The translations under genes were made by a program, and so were the position numbers. A stretch of 39,209 bases of DNA from Eubacteriaceae bacterium (GTDB lineage Bacteria > Bacillota > Clostridia > Eubacteriales > Garciellaceae), in assembly GCA_012838085.1 (NCBI GenBank), contig DUPX01000126.1:1-39209 (forward strand), read 5' to 3'. Position 1 is the first letter of the stretch. Each line of letters begins with the position of its first letter. Positions 25,263 to 34,862 of this stretch are shown here, piece after piece. The notes below the pieces were generated by a model. It worked only from the letters and a program-made list of their open reading frames with translations, had not been told where the DNA came from and did not search any database.

Positions 25263-26114
25263 CTAGTTTTCTGGTGAGGAAGGGGCCCTGTCCCTATCCC
25301 ATACATGACTATTTTTGTGTTTTTTAGAATACTTACTCAATTGTTCATCGGTAAACATAAAGATCTCTGTTTTATCACCCTTGCGGGGGGTAGCATCTAT
25401 ATGGTACCATTTACCATCTATCTTCATCATACTCCAAAAATGGGTACCAGTGGTCTTTACGATATCCACATTAAGAATATTTGCTCCATCCAATAAGGCT
25501 TTTACAGTGGCAAAATATATATAACAATCCCCATTTCTCTTCTTTATTCCTCGAATAGCTGCCTTTATTGGGTCGGATTTATCTGAATCATTCACATAAC
25601 CAATCTTATATCTAGCCCATTTATATATTGCCTTAGCTTTTTCTTTTTCTGACATATCTTCCTTTAATATAGATTCTAAAACTTGATTTACTAATTCCTC
25701 TAATTCTTTTTCCTCTGAACTTTTTTCTGGAATTTCCTCTGGTTTTTCCTTTACTACAATCCTTTTAGTAATATCTGTCCTATTTCCAGCAGTATCTACA
25801 GCACTATATACTACTTCATATACACCAGGTTTTTTTATATTTACCTTACTGCTGTCTACAATTAACTCTATATCTTCATCAACATTATCACTGACTACAA
25901 CACCCTTTTTGTAAGAAATACTTTCCCCCTCAATTATTTCTTGATTTACAGCCCCTTCAATAATTGGAGCTTCCTTATCCAACATAATAACAATCTTATC
26001 TAAAACCACTGGGTAAGCTTTAATTCCTCCTATTACCAACAAAATAAAAATAACAAGAAACATTATTCGTCCGGTTCTTAAACCCTTTTTATTTCTCTTT
26101 CCTTTTCTAGTCAT
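25263..26114 (-). CDS. Membrane-anchored Ig-like and transglutaminase-like protein
   Basis: This 283-residue protein has a basic N-terminus, one membrane segment (about 16-36) and a large external part. Residues about 48-123 look like a DUF5011/HYR-type Ig-like domain (EAPIIEG, GVVVSDNVDED, GVYEVVYSAVDTAGN). Residues about 140-270 form a transglutaminase-like domain with a Cys-His-Asp triad: C197 in NGDCYIY, H225 in GTHFWSMM and D240 in WYHIDATP. Such external transglutaminase-like proteins can act on proteins or wall peptides; a function here is not shown. It is the first gene of the Dlt-like operon, with an AGAGGGG site before its ATG. Its position suggests a role on the same envelope substrate. 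Confidence 0.85.
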   Translation of the reverse strand: MTRKGKRNKKGLRTGRIMFLVIFILLVIGGIKAYPVVLDKIVIMLDKEAPIIEGAVNQEIIEGESISYKKGVVVSDNVDEDIELIVDSSKVNIKKPGVYEVVYSAVDTAGNRTDITKRIVVKEKPEEIPEKSSEEKELEELVNQVLESILKEDMSEKEKAKAIYKWARYKIGYVNDSDKSDPIKAAIRGIKKRNGDCYIYFATVKALLDGANILNVDIVKTTGTHFWSMMKIDGKWYHIDATPRKGDKTEIFMFTDEQLSKYSKKHKNSHVWDRDRAPSSPEN

Positions 26115-26240
26115 TTTTTACCCCTCTTTGTTAATTATTCCCAATTTTCTATGGCTATAGCCTTTTTATTCCTATTTTACATTAGTTATTACTATATACA
26201 ATATCAATGGAGACATATTCATAAAGCGAGTTAGCCCCTT

Positions 26241-26246
26241 ATTATA
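26241..26246 (-). promoter_or_regulatory. Candidate -10 box for the Dlt-like operon
   Basis: A perfect TATAAT lies on the minus strand about 125 bases upstream of the transglutaminase-like gene, with only a weak -35 (TTATGT at 17 bases). No uvrC terminator is seen between it and the uvrC stop at 26300, so read-through from uvrC remains possible. Confidence 0.3.
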
Positions 26247-26299
26247 TATACCTTTAAAGTAAGACATAAGTTTTTTGCATTTAATAAATTATAGTAAAT

Positions 26300-28162
26300 C
26301 TAGCTATTAAAATAATCATATACACTTTTTGCCACTCTTTCATTCATTGACTCTACTCTTTTTAATTCTTCTAGGCTGGCTTTTTTTATTCCTTCCAACC
26401 CCCTGAAATGTCTTAATAATGCGTTTTTTCTCGTGGCGCCAATGCCTGGAATCTCATCTAAAATAGAAGAAAAGGAGCTTTTGCCCCTTAATTTCTGATG
26501 ATAGGCTAAGGCAAATCTATGGGATTCATCTTGAATTCGGGTTATCATTTGAAAAAGCTGATTATCCTTGTCCATTATTAATTCCCTTCCTTTGTAATAT
26601 ATCCCTCTGGTGTTATGTCGGTTATCCTTTACCATGCCACAAATAGGTATATCCAAAGACCATCTATCCAAAACCCGCTGAGCCACCTGGGTATGACCCT
26701 GTCCCCCATCAATCATCAGAATATCCGGCAATTTAGAAAACTTTCCCTTATCTATGGGTATTCCCTTTTCCCTTAGATTTTCCCTTTCCTCAATACCCCT
26801 TTTAAATCTTCTTAGGAGTATTTCTTCCATACTGGCATAATCATCAGGCCCCTCCACCCATTTTATTTTAAATCTTCTATAATCGCTTTTTTTAGGTTTA
26901 CCGTCTTCAAAGACTATCATAGAGCCTACACTATCTGTACCTTGAATATTAGATATATCGAAAGCTTCTATTCTATGAGGTGTTTCTGATAACTCCAGTA
27001 AGTCCTTTAACTGGTAAAGGGCCTTATACCTCCTATCCCTATCCCTTTTTATTCTTCCACTATATTGTTCTAAGCTTAACAAGGCATTTTTCTCCACCAT
27101 CTTCACTAGCTTTCTCTTTTCTCCCCTAATGGGTTTTCTGATATATACCTTGTTTCCCCTTTTATCACTTAACCATTGGCTAATTATCTCTATATCCTCT
27201 ATATCTTCCTGTAATAATATTTCCTTAGGAATAAAGGAGTTATTATCATAAAATTGTTTTACAAATTGGGTTAAAAATTCTGCTTTTTCTATATCCATAA
27301 TATCATTTAATATAAAATTCTCTCTACCTATGAGCTTGCCTCCACGAACAAAGAATACTTGAGCACATACTCCCACATCATCCATGGCAATAGCTATTAT
27401 ATCCTGATCCCCTTGGGAATTAGATATTACTTTTTGCCTTTCTGCTATTATATGGAGGGAATTTATTTGATCCCGCAAGTCTGCAGCCTTTTCAAATTCC
27501 ATACCTTTAGCTGCTATCTTCATCTCTTGTTCTAGCTTTTCCACTAATTTATCCTGTTTCCCCTTAAGAATTTGTATTATCTCTTCTATCATCCTTCCAT
27601 AATCTTCCACATCTACCTTCCCGGTACAGGGACCTAAACATTGTCGGATATGATAGTTTAAACAGGGCCTATCCACACTGCCATCTTTTCTAACCTTTTT
27701 ATTACATGTTCTTATAGGAAATACCTTTTTTATTGCTTCCATAGTTTTTTTTACAGCAAAAACTGAAGTATAAGGACCAAAATATTCTGAACCATCTTTT
27801 ATAATCCTTCTGGTCATTAACACCCTAGGATATGTCTCATGTAGAGTAACCTTTATATAAGGGTAGCTCTTATCATCCTTTAAAAGCACATTATACCTAG
27901 GCCTATGCTTTTTTATCAGATTACATTCTAATATCAATGCCTCTAATTCAGAATCGGTGACTATATATTCAAAATCTTGTATTTGTTGTACCATAGAGGA
28001 TACCTTTATAGAGTGATTTTTCGAGGATTGAAAATATTGTCTTACCCTATTTCTTAAAGAAATAGCTTTCCCCACATAAATTATTTCTTCTTGGGAGTTT
28101 TTCATTATATATACCCCTGGCTTTTCAGGGAGATTTTTTAGCTTTTCTTTTAAATTAAGCAA
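26300..28162 (-). CDS. uvrC: Excinuclease ABC subunit C
   Basis: This 620-residue nuclease subunit makes both incisions around UvrB-marked DNA damage. It has the GIY-YIG domain at the N-terminus (LPEKPGVYIMK, IYVGKAISLRNRVRQYF), then a Cys-containing linker (CLNYHIRQCLGPCTG), a UVR motif (KGMEFEKAADLRDQI), an RNase H-like second nuclease domain (RIEAFDISNIQGTDSVGSMI, ILMIDGGQGH) and C-terminal helix-hairpin-helix motifs (IPGIGATRKNALLRHF). Length is standard. I chose TTG at 28162, about 8 bases after AGGCGG. The in-frame GTG at 28171 overlaps that ribosome site. It is separated from uvrA by a small plus-strand gene. Confidence 0.96.
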   Translation of the reverse strand: MLNLKEKLKNLPEKPGVYIMKNSQEEIIYVGKAISLRNRVRQYFQSSKNHSIKVSSMVQQIQDFEYIVTDSELEALILECNLIKKHRPRYNVLLKDDKSYPYIKVTLHETYPRVLMTRRIIKDGSEYFGPYTSVFAVKKTMEAIKKVFPIRTCNKKVRKDGSVDRPCLNYHIRQCLGPCTGKVDVEDYGRMIEEIIQILKGKQDKLVEKLEQEMKIAAKGMEFEKAADLRDQINSLHIIAERQKVISNSQGDQDIIAIAMDDVGVCAQVFFVRGGKLIGRENFILNDIMDIEKAEFLTQFVKQFYDNNSFIPKEILLQEDIEDIEIISQWLSDKRGNKVYIRKPIRGEKRKLVKMVEKNALLSLEQYSGRIKRDRDRRYKALYQLKDLLELSETPHRIEAFDISNIQGTDSVGSMIVFEDGKPKKSDYRRFKIKWVEGPDDYASMEEILLRRFKRGIEERENLREKGIPIDKGKFSKLPDILMIDGGQGHTQVAQRVLDRWSLDIPICGMVKDNRHNTRGIYYKGRELIMDKDNQLFQMITRIQDESHRFALAYHQKLRGKSSFSSILDEIPGIGATRKNALLRHFRGLEGIKKASLEELKRVESMNERVAKSVYDYFNS

Positions 28163-28208
28163 CTTTTTCACCGCCTAATAAATGTAATTTTGTAATTTTT
28201 AATTAAAT

Positions 28209-28217
28209 TGTTATAAT
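28209..28217 (+). promoter_or_regulatory. Extended -10 promoter for the 83-residue gene
   Basis: TG-T-TATAAT lies about 85 bases upstream of the small plus-strand gene, within the uvrC leader region. The -35 is poor, which is usual for extended -10 promoters. Confidence 0.45.
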
Positions 28218-28300
28218 ATATGATAATTGTTGAATGAATTTATTAATAAAGTGTATATATAGTATAACTTAACGACATTTATATGAAAAGAGGGGATAAA

Positions 28301-28552
28301 ATGAAAATACGCAGGAAAAATGATAACATAGTTATTTCAAACAATAACTATGAAGTATATATACAGAAAAAAATTTTTGGTGGTTATTATCTTAAAAAGT
28401 TTGTTAAGAATTCACCCTTTGAGATGATAGAAATGAGGGAGATTAGGGTAGATATTTCTGAAGATGATGCTATAGAAATCGCTAAGGAACTGCTGGAAAA
28501 GGTCTATAAATCTAAAAAAGGCTTTAATGATATTGGAATATTACCAACCTAA
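28301..28552 (+). CDS. Small uncharacterised protein (83 residues)
   Basis: I do not recognise this 83-residue protein. It is basic at the N-terminus (MKIRRKND), has a beta-rich middle (NYEVYIQKKIFGGYYLKKF), an EMREIRVDISEDDAIEIAKELLEKVY strand-helix segment and no membrane span or Cys. The ATG at 28301 follows AGAGGGGAT. An ATG at 28283 in the same frame has no ribosome site. It is a real gene by codon use, promoter, ribosome site and terminator, and is the only plus-strand gene in the right half of the window. The start region contains a perfect 10-bp inverted repeat (28327-28352). Confidence 0.7.
   Translation: MKIRRKNDNIVISNNNYEVYIQKKIFGGYYLKKFVKNSPFEMIEMREIRVDISEDDAIEIAKELLEKVYKSKKGFNDIGILPT
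28327..28352. repeat. Perfect 10-bp inverted repeat inside the 83-residue gene
   Basis: CATAGTTATT (28327-28336) and AATAACTATG (28343-28352) are perfect complements with a 6-base spacer. They cover codons about 9-18 of the small gene, soon after its start, where a hairpin could affect translation or a dimeric repressor could bind. Confidence 0.6.
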
Positions 28553-28554
28553 AA

Positions 28555-28584
28555 AATACGCTGGAGACATTTCCAGCGTATTTT
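28555..28584. terminator. Bidirectional intrinsic terminator between the 83-residue gene and uvrA
   Basis: TACGCTGGA (28557-28565) and TCCAGCGTA (28572-28580) form a 9-bp stem flanked by AAAAAA on the left and TTTTT on the right. It therefore works on both strands for two convergent genes. The uvrA stop codon lies within the right-hand T run. Confidence 0.85.
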
Positions 28585-31409
28585 TAATTTTCTTTAAAAT
28601 ATCTTTTTAAAAACTGACCTGTATAAGAATCCTCATAGTCTGCTATCTCCTCTGGAGTCCCTTGGGCAATTATCATTCCCCCTCGATGGCCTCCTTCCGG
28701 TCCTAAATCTATTATATGGTCCGCCCTTTTAATAATGTCTAAATTGTGTTCTATTATAATAATACTATTTCCACCTTCTGCTAGACGATCTAGTAGCCCT
28801 GTAAGCTTGTGAACATCTGCAAAATGCAAACCTGTTGTAGGTTCATCTAAAATATATAAAGTCTTCCCGGTATTTCTTTTGCTTAATTCACTTGCTAGTT
28901 TAATTCTTTGGGCTTCTCCCCCAGATAATTGGGTGGAGGGTTGTCCTAAGGTTATATAGGATAATCCCACATCATATAAAGTTTGAAGCTTTTGTTTTAT
29001 CTTTGGAATATTTTCAAAGAAATCTAAGGCCTCCTCCACAGTCATATCCAATATATCAGAAATGTTCTTCCCCTTATACTTTATTTCTAATGTTTCCCGA
29101 TTATATCTTTTTCCTTTACAGACTTCACAGGGCACATATACATCTGATAAAAACTGCATTTCAATCTTGATTATACCATCCCCATTACAGGCCTCACATC
29201 TGCCCCCTTTTACATTAAAGCTAAATCTACCCTTTTTATATCCTCTGGCCTTGGCCTCAGGGGTTAGAGCGTAAATATCCCTTATATGATCAAAAGTCCC
29301 TGTATAAGTGGCTGGGTTTGATCGGGGTGTTCTCCCTATAGGAGATTGATCAATATTTATTATCTTATCAATATTCTCTATTCCTTTTATTTCCCGATGT
29401 TTTCCCGGTCTTGTTCTAGAATGATTGATTTTTTGTGCTATTCCCTTATAAAGAATTTCATTGACTAAGGTACTTTTGCCAGAGCCAGAAACTCCTGTGA
29501 CGCAGGTAAACACTCCCAGAGGTATTTTAACATCTATATTTTTTAAATTATTTTCCCTAGCCCCTAGTATTTCAAGATATTTCCCATTTGGTTTTCTACG
29601 AGCTTTAGGTAAGGGAATTACCTTTTCCCCACTTAAATATTGACCAGTAATAGATTTTTTATTATTAATAATATCTTGGGCAGTCCCTTCAGCTACTATA
29701 TAGCCTCCATGGTTTCCTGCACCAGGTCCTACATCTATTATATGATCTGCAACCATCATAGTTTCTTCATCATGTTCTACTACTAATAAGGTATTCCCTA
29801 AATCAGTGAGTTCCCTAAGGGCTTTAAGTAGCCTGCCATTATCCCTTTGATGTAAGCCGATACTAGGTTCATCTAAAATATATATAACCCCTACTAAACC
29901 AGATCCAATTTGGGTTGCTAACCGAATACGTTGGGCCTCTCCCCCTGATAGGGATCCAGATGCCCGAGAAAGGGTAAGGTAGTCAAGACCTACATCTATT
30001 AAGAACTTCAATCTTGCTTGGAGTTCCTTTAAGACCTGATCCGCTATGGTTCTATCCTTCTCACTAAGAACTAGGGAATTTATAAATTCTAAGGATTCAT
30101 GAATGGCTAAATCTGATACTTCAGCAATATTTTTACCATTTATTGTTACTGCTAAGCTTTCCTTACTTAATCTCTTTCCATTGCAGGTGGGACAGGGATC
30201 CATAGCCATATATTTCTGTATTTCTGCTCGCATATAGCTGGAATAGGTTTCCCTATACCTTCTTTCTAAATTATTTATAATTCCTTCGTATACAATATCG
30301 TATTCTGCCTTTCTTCCCTCTTTAACATATTTTACCTTAATTTTTTTCCCTTTAGTGCCGTATAGTATGGTATTTACCACCTTTTTATCAAGGTCCTTAA
30401 TGGGGGTGGTAAGGCTAAAATCATAGTGGATAGCCAAGGCTCTTAACATACTATAGTACCAAGAGTCTTCCTTCATCTTACTCCAGGGTGCTAAGCCCCC
30501 TTCTGCTATAGATTTTGACGGATCAGGAATAACTAGATTTGGGGCTATTGTTAAAAGGGTACCTAATCCATCACAAGTGGGGCACTTCCCAAAGGGACTA
30601 TTAAAGGAAAAACTTCTAGGGGCTAACTCCCCTAAGCTAATGCCGCATTCAATACAGGCATTTTTTTCGCTGAACAATAATTCCCTGTCTCCAATAACAT
30701 CAACTAACAGTATTCCATCAGTTAAGTCCATTATTGTTTCTATGGAATCTGTCAGCCTTTTACTTATTCCATCTTTAATGATTATTCTATCTACAACAAT
30801 TTCTATATTATGTCTTTTGTTTTTTTCTAGGGAAATTTCATCATTAAGGTCTACCACTTCTCCATCTATTCTTGCCCTTATAAAGCCACTTTTTCTTGCC
30901 TGTTCAAGGATTTTTTCATGTTCTCCCTTTCGCCCTCTAACTATGGGGGCCAGTAGTTGAATCCTAGTTCCCTCTTCTAATTCAAGTATCTGATCCACCA
31001 TTTGATCAACAGTCTGTTGGGTTATCTCCTTGCCACAATTAGGGCAATGGGGAATACCTATTCTAGCATAAAGTAGTCTCAGATAATCATGTATTTCTGT
31101 TATGGTACCCACAGTTGAACGAGGATTTTTGCTGGTGGTCTTTTGATCAATGGAGATTGCAGGGGACAATCCTTCAATATAATCCACATCTGGTTTATCC
31201 ATTTGACCTAAAAATTGTCGGGCATAAGCAGATAGGGATTCCACATATCGCCTTTGCCCTTCTGCATAAAGGGTATCAAAGGCCAAGGAAGACTTCCCTG
31301 AACCACTAAGACCGGTTATTACAATAAATTTATCCCGAGGGATTTCTAAATGAAAATTCTTTAAATTATGTTCTCTAGCACCATGTATTATAATTTTGTC
31401 CTTTGCCAT
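28584..31409 (-). CDS. uvrA: Excinuclease ABC subunit A
   Basis: This 941-residue dimeric ABC ATPase finds DNA damage and loads UvrB. The first ATPase has Walker [13 protein letters not shown] near 30-41 and signature [18 protein letters not shown]. The second has [12 protein letters not shown] and [18 protein letters not shown] with DEPTTGLH. Zinc-finger cysteines are visible in [29 protein letters not shown] and CEVCKGKR. The start is the ATG at 31409 after a GGAGGAAAA site. A longer in-frame reading to 31472 adds 21 residues without a ribosome site. It follows uvrB by 46 bases and should be co-transcribed from the LexA-linked uvrB promoter. Confidence 0.97.
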   Translation of the reverse strand: MAKDKIIIHGAREHNLKNFHLEIPRDKFIVITGLSGSGKSSLAFDTLYAEGQRRYVESLSAYARQFLGQMDKPDVDYIEGLSPAISIDQKTTSKNPRSTVGTITEIHDYLRLLYARIGIPHCPNCGKEITQQTVDQMVDQILELEEGTRIQLLAPIVRGRKGEHEKILEQARKSGFIRARIDGEVVDLNDEISLEKNKRHNIEIVVDRIIIKDGISKRLTDSIETIMDLTDGILLVDVIGDRELLFSEKNACIECGISLGELAPRSFSFNSPFGKCPTCDGLGTLLTIAPNLVIPDPSKSIAEGGLAPWSKMKEDSWYYSMLRALAIHYDFSLTTPIKDLDKKVVNTILYGTKGKKIKVKYVKEGRKAEYDIVYEGIINNLERRYRETYSSYMRAEIQKYMAMDPCPTCNGKRLSKESLAVTINGKNIAEVSDLAIHESLEFINSLVLSEKDRTIADQVLKELQARLKFLIDVGLDYLTLSRASGSLSGGEAQRIRLATQIGSGLVGVIYILDEPSIGLHQRDNGRLLKALRELTDLGNTLLVVEHDEETMMVADHIIDVGPGAGNHGGYIVAEGTAQDIINNKKSITGQYLSGEKVIPLPKARRKPNGKYLEILGARENNLKNIDVKIPLGVFTCVTGVSGSGKSTLVNEILYKGIAQKINHSRTRPGKHREIKGIENIDKIINIDQSPIGRTPRSNPATYTGTFDHIRDIYALTPEAKARGYKKGRFSFNVKGGRCEACNGDGIIKIEMQFLSDVYVPCEVCKGKRYNRETLEIKYKGKNISDILDMTVEEALDFFENIPKIKQKLQTLYDVGLSYITLGQPSTQLSGGEAQRIKLASELSKRNTGKTLYILDEPTTGLHFADVHKLTGLLDRLAEGGNSIIIIEHNLDIIKRADHIIDLGPEGGHRGGMIIAQGTPEEIADYEDSYTGQFLKRYFKEN

Positions 31410-31455
31410 TTTTTCCTCCACTTTTTTATAAAAGGAATTTCTCTTGAGAATGCCC

Positions 31456-33441
31456 TTATAGATTGGAATCATCCTTTAATTGCTGAATTTTATCTCTAAG
31501 TTCTGCAGCTCTTTCAAATTGAAGATCTAAGGCTGCTTCCTTCATTTCCTTCTCCAATTTTGACAGCAATTCCTTTAGGTCTTCCCTTTCCATCCTATCT
31601 ATAGATTTATCAATACCATATTTTTCTTCCTCATCCACTACCTTAGTGGCTTCAATCACATCACTTATTTCCTTCTTTACACTTTTAGGTGTTATGCCAT
31701 GGACTTTATTGAACTCTTTCTGCAGTAGTCTTCTTCTATTGGTTTCATTAATGGCCACCTCCATAGAGTGGGTAATCTTATTTCCATACATAATTACCTT
31801 ACCATCAATATTTCGGGCAGCTCGACCTATGGTTTGAATTAAAGATGTTTCTGATCTTAAAAAGCCTTCCTTGTCTGCATCTAGAATGGCAACTAAGCCT
31901 ACCTCTGGTAAATCTAAGCCTTCTCTTAATAAATTAATTCCAACAAGTACATCAAATGCACCTAATCTTAGATCCCTTATTATTTCCATCCTTTCCAAAG
32001 TTTCTACATCTGAATGGAGGTATCTTACTGAAATACCCACCTCTTTAAAATAATTAGTTAAATCCTCAGCCATCTTCTTTGTAAGGGTAGTAATCAATAC
32101 CCTCTGATTTTTTTTGATTTTATCATTAATTTCACCAATTAAATCATCTATTTGACCCTTTATAGGCCGAACCTGTATTTCAGGGTCTATAAGGCCAGTA
32201 GGACGAATAATCTGCTCCACCACCTGTTGGCTTTTTTCCTTTTCATAAGAACCAGGTGTGGCGGAGGTAAATATTATTTGATGTATTTTCCCTTCAAATT
32301 CTTCAAAGGTCAATGGCCTGTTGTCAAAGGCTGAAGGCAGACGGAAACCATAGTCCACTAAGGACCTTTTCCTAGAATAATCTCCAGCATACATACCCCG
32401 TACCTGGGGAATAGTTACATGGGACTCATCAGCAATGATTAAAAAATCATCAGGAAAATAATCGATCAATGTGAAGGGGGCACTTCCCTTTGGTCTACCG
32501 CTTATATGTCTGGAATAATTTTCTACACCATTGCAATAACCCATTTCCCTTAGCATTTCTATATCAAAGTTGGTACGCTGCATTATCCTCTGGGCCTCTA
32601 ATAATTTTCCCTGGGATAACAAGTGTTGATGCCATTCCTCTAATTCCTCTTCTATACTTTTAATGGCCATTTCTAATTTATCATGGGAAGTTGCATAGTG
32701 GGAAGCAGGAAAAACTGATATATGACTTCGTATACCTATTATCTCCCCAGTTAAGACATCTATTTCTGTAATCCTTTCTATTTCATCTCCAAAAAACTCT
32801 ACCCTAACCGCCCTCTCTGAGGAAGAAGCAGGGAATATTTCCAATACATCCCCTCTAACCCTAAAGGTACCACGGATAAAATTAATATCATTTCTGGAAT
32901 ATTGTATATCCACAAGCTTTTTTATTACCTCATCTCTATCCTTTACCATTCCTGGTCTTAAAGATACAACTAGGTTTTTATAATCTATTGGGTCCCCCAA
33001 ACCATATATACAGGAAACACTAGCAACAATTATAACATCCTTCCTCTCAAATAAGGCTGCAGTAGCCGAGTGCCTTAGCTTGTCTATCTCCTCATTTACC
33101 GAAGCATCCTTTTCAATATAGGTATCAGAACTTGGTACATAGGCCTCTGGTTGATAATAGTCATAATAACTTACAAAATACTCTACCGCATTATTAGGAA
33201 AGAACATCTTAAACTCACTGGCTAATTGGGCTGCAAGTGTTTTATTATGAGCCATGACCAGTGTAGGTTTTTGTACCGCCTCTATCACCTTTGCCATGGT
33301 ATAGGTCTTACCTGAGCCAGTAACCCCCAATAGGGTTTGATATCTTTTATTTTCTATTATACCTTTAGTTAAAGCTTTGATAGCCTTAGGTTGGTCCCCT
33401 CTAGGCTCAAAGTCGGAAATTACTTGAAATCTCAATTTCAT
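31456..33441 (-). CDS. uvrB: Excinuclease ABC subunit B
   Basis: This 661-residue DNA helicase-like subunit verifies damage and recruits UvrC. It shows Walker A GVTGSGKT (39-46), the tyrosine-rich beta-hairpin [20 protein letters not shown]-like IADESHVT, helicase motif [11 protein letters not shown], and a C-terminal UVR motif ([18 protein letters not shown]) that binds UvrC. The N-terminus [17 protein letters not shown] lines up with Bacillus UvrB, which supports the ATG at 33441. However, AGGCGG lies only two bases from that ATG and eight from an in-frame TTG at 33435, so the start is not settled. It heads uvrBA and has a LexA-type box upstream. Confidence 0.97.
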   Translation of the reverse strand: MKLRFQVISDFEPRGDQPKAIKALTKGIIENKRYQTLLGVTGSGKTYTMAKVIEAVQKPTLVMAHNKTLAAQLASEFKMFFPNNAVEYFVSYYDYYQPEAYVPSSDTYIEKDASVNEEIDKLRHSATAALFERKDVIIVASVSCIYGLGDPIDYKNLVVSLRPGMVKDRDEVIKKLVDIQYSRNDINFIRGTFRVRGDVLEIFPASSSERAVRVEFFGDEIERITEIDVLTGEIIGIRSHISVFPASHYATSHDKLEMAIKSIEEELEEWHQHLLSQGKLLEAQRIMQRTNFDIEMLREMGYCNGVENYSRHISGRPKGSAPFTLIDYFPDDFLIIADESHVTIPQVRGMYAGDYSRKRSLVDYGFRLPSAFDNRPLTFEEFEGKIHQIIFTSATPGSYEKEKSQQVVEQIIRPTGLIDPEIQVRPIKGQIDDLIGEINDKIKKNQRVLITTLTKKMAEDLTNYFKEVGISVRYLHSDVETLERMEIIRDLRLGAFDVLVGINLLREGLDLPEVGLVAILDADKEGFLRSETSLIQTIGRAARNIDGKVIMYGNKITHSMEVAINETNRRRLLQKEFNKVHGITPKSVKKEISDVIEATKVVDEEEKYGIDKSIDRMEREDLKELLSKLEKEMKEAALDLQFERAAELRDKIQQLKDDSNL

Positions 33442-33464
33442 CACCGCCTAATCTATACCAAAAT

Positions 33465-33473
33465 ATTATAACA
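33465..33473 (-). promoter_or_regulatory. Extended -10 promoter of uvrBA
   Basis: On the minus strand, TG-T-TATAAT (TATAAT at 33465-33470) lies about 25 bases upstream of the uvrB ATG. The -35 is weak. The LexA-like box lies about 35 bases further upstream. Confidence 0.5.
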
Positions 33474-33504
33474 TAGCTAATATAGTTTACATAATTCTAT
33501 AATA

Positions 33505-33518
33505 AAAACATATGTTCG
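33505..33518 (-). promoter_or_regulatory. LexA (SOS/DinR) operator upstream of uvrB
   Basis: The minus strand reads CGAACATATGTTTT. This matches the Bacillus/Clostridium LexA consensus CGAAC-N4-GTTCG except in the last two bases. Its position upstream of uvrB, a classic SOS gene in Firmicutes, makes it credible even though the second half-site is imperfect. Confidence 0.75.
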
Positions 33519-33581
33519 CCTTATGATTATACTCCTTTAAATTTTACCTGTCAAAAAAATAAACATATCTCCTAAAATAGT

Positions 33582-33614
33582 AAAAGCTTCTTCCTCTTAT
33601 AAGAAAAAGCTTTT
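33582..33614 (-). terminator. Probable terminator after the MinJ-like gene
   Basis: AAAAGCTT (33582-33589) and AAGCTTTT (33607-33614) pair as an 8-bp stem that overlaps the stop codon of the MinJ-like gene, with partial pairing of the CTT/AAG interior. The T run on the minus-strand side is poor; it is better on the plus-strand side. Confidence 0.45.
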
Positions 33615-34851
33615 ATTTCTTTATATATTTTTCCCATAGTCTGGTGAGAATTCCATCCCTTTCTTCCATTACATAAGAAATATCTGAATACTGGGGCAAG
33701 ACTATAATACCTAATGTTCTTAATCCATAGGGGTAAACCTTTAATTCCTTTGTATACCGTTCTCCCTGGTATGTTTCCCCTTCTACCCATACAAAGGTGA
33801 AATATTGATTTAAAACACCTTTTATATCTTCCGAGTTATTAATAGGAATATTATTAATAGAATATATTATATCTCCTCTATTTATTCCAATCTTTTCGGA
33901 AGCTGAGCCTTCTAAAACTTCTAGTACCCTAATACCCTTTTCCGGTAAGGTTAATATGGGGATACCATATTCTTCCTTTTTTCTTCCATGAAGGATTAAA
34001 AGTTCATGACCAATAGGGGCAAATAGGGCTGCTCCCCATTGAAGAAATGATACTCTAGAGGATACTATTGATAGGGCTAGAAGAATTAAACTATATCCTC
34101 CTAGTTTTAGAGCAGATTCCCTAGCCTTAGCCTTTGGCAACTGGGTAAAGACTACATCACCATATCCAAGGGCGGCAACTATGGAAATCATTATAAAGGT
34201 AATCCCGTCTAAATCGTTAACTCCAGTAGGTTTTATAATAGGCCACCAATCAGGCATTTGAATTAATGTCTCAGTATTAACTTGATTTTGAAAGATTATG
34301 GTCATAATTACTATTGGTATGGGCCAAAATCTTTGTAAGCTATATCCTCCTATATGTTTTCCATTACCCTTATCTATAATAATGGGCAGGCTATTATAGT
34401 CCCCATTGGTATATATTAAAAAGCTCTCTACAAGGTGAAGTACCGCCACTAGTGCCATTAGACCAGAAACATCAATTTTAGGGAATCCAAATATAAGACT
34501 AAATACTGAAATTATCCCCCCAGCATATGAAAAGCAAAGGTATCGGGATTTTATTAAAAATAATATTATTGCAATGGGCCATAGATATATTAATCCTTCC
34601 TGCCTAATGGAAACACCTATTAATATCATCAAAATACTTCCAACTAATCCACCTAAAAATCCATAGAGGGTGGCATTTATTATTTTATCTATAAGGCTAC
34701 CCTTTTCCATCCCCAATATTTTTAGCTCTGCCTTTACTTGCCTTTTATATTGGGTAGAAATAATATATAACACCAACCAAAATAAAGGGTGGAAGATAAT
34801 TTGCAATAAGGATAATATACCCATCCAAAGGGCCTGTAAAATGGGATTCAT
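33613..34851 (-). CDS. MinJ-like multi-pass membrane protein with C-terminal PDZ domain
   Basis: This 412-residue protein has about eight hydrophobic segments spread over residues 1-265 and a C-terminal PDZ domain (about 280-370: GIRVLEVLEGSASEKIGINRGDIIYSINNIPI). The layout, and the position directly after ctpB and downstream of ftsEX, match Bacillus MinJ (YvjD). MinJ bridges DivIVA to MinD and helps place division near the poles. The ATG follows AGGAGG and lies 11 bases after the ctpB stop, so the two genes form an operon. Sequence identity to MinJ cannot be measured here, and a role in Min placement is inferred from domain order and neighbours. Confidence 0.78.
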   Translation of the reverse strand: MNPILQALWMGILSLLQIIFHPLFWLVLYIISTQYKRQVKAELKILGMEKGSLIDKIINATLYGFLGGLVGSILMILIGVSIRQEGLIYLWPIAIILFLIKSRYLCFSYAGGIISVFSLIFGFPKIDVSGLMALVAVLHLVESFLIYTNGDYNSLPIIIDKGNGKHIGGYSLQRFWPIPIVIMTIIFQNQVNTETLIQMPDWWPIIKPTGVNDLDGITFIMISIVAALGYGDVVFTQLPKAKARESALKLGGYSLILLALSIVSSRVSFLQWGAALFAPIGHELLILHGRKKEEYGIPILTLPEKGIRVLEVLEGSASEKIGINRGDIIYSINNIPINNSEDIKGVLNQYFTFVWVEGETYQGERYTKELKVYPYGLRTLGIIVLPQYSDISYVMEERDGILTRLWEKYIKK

Positions 34852-34862
34852 TATTATCCTCC

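Noticed and set aside
26150-26166. GGCTATAGCC followed by T5 as a plus-strand terminator
   Set aside because: The stem can only be 3 bp with a 4-base loop, and no plus-strand gene lies upstream.
33572-33790. A 72-residue minus-strand frame overlapping the 3' end of the MinJ-like gene
   Set aside because: It overlaps the PDZ region in another frame, has no ribosome site and runs through the terminator hairpin.
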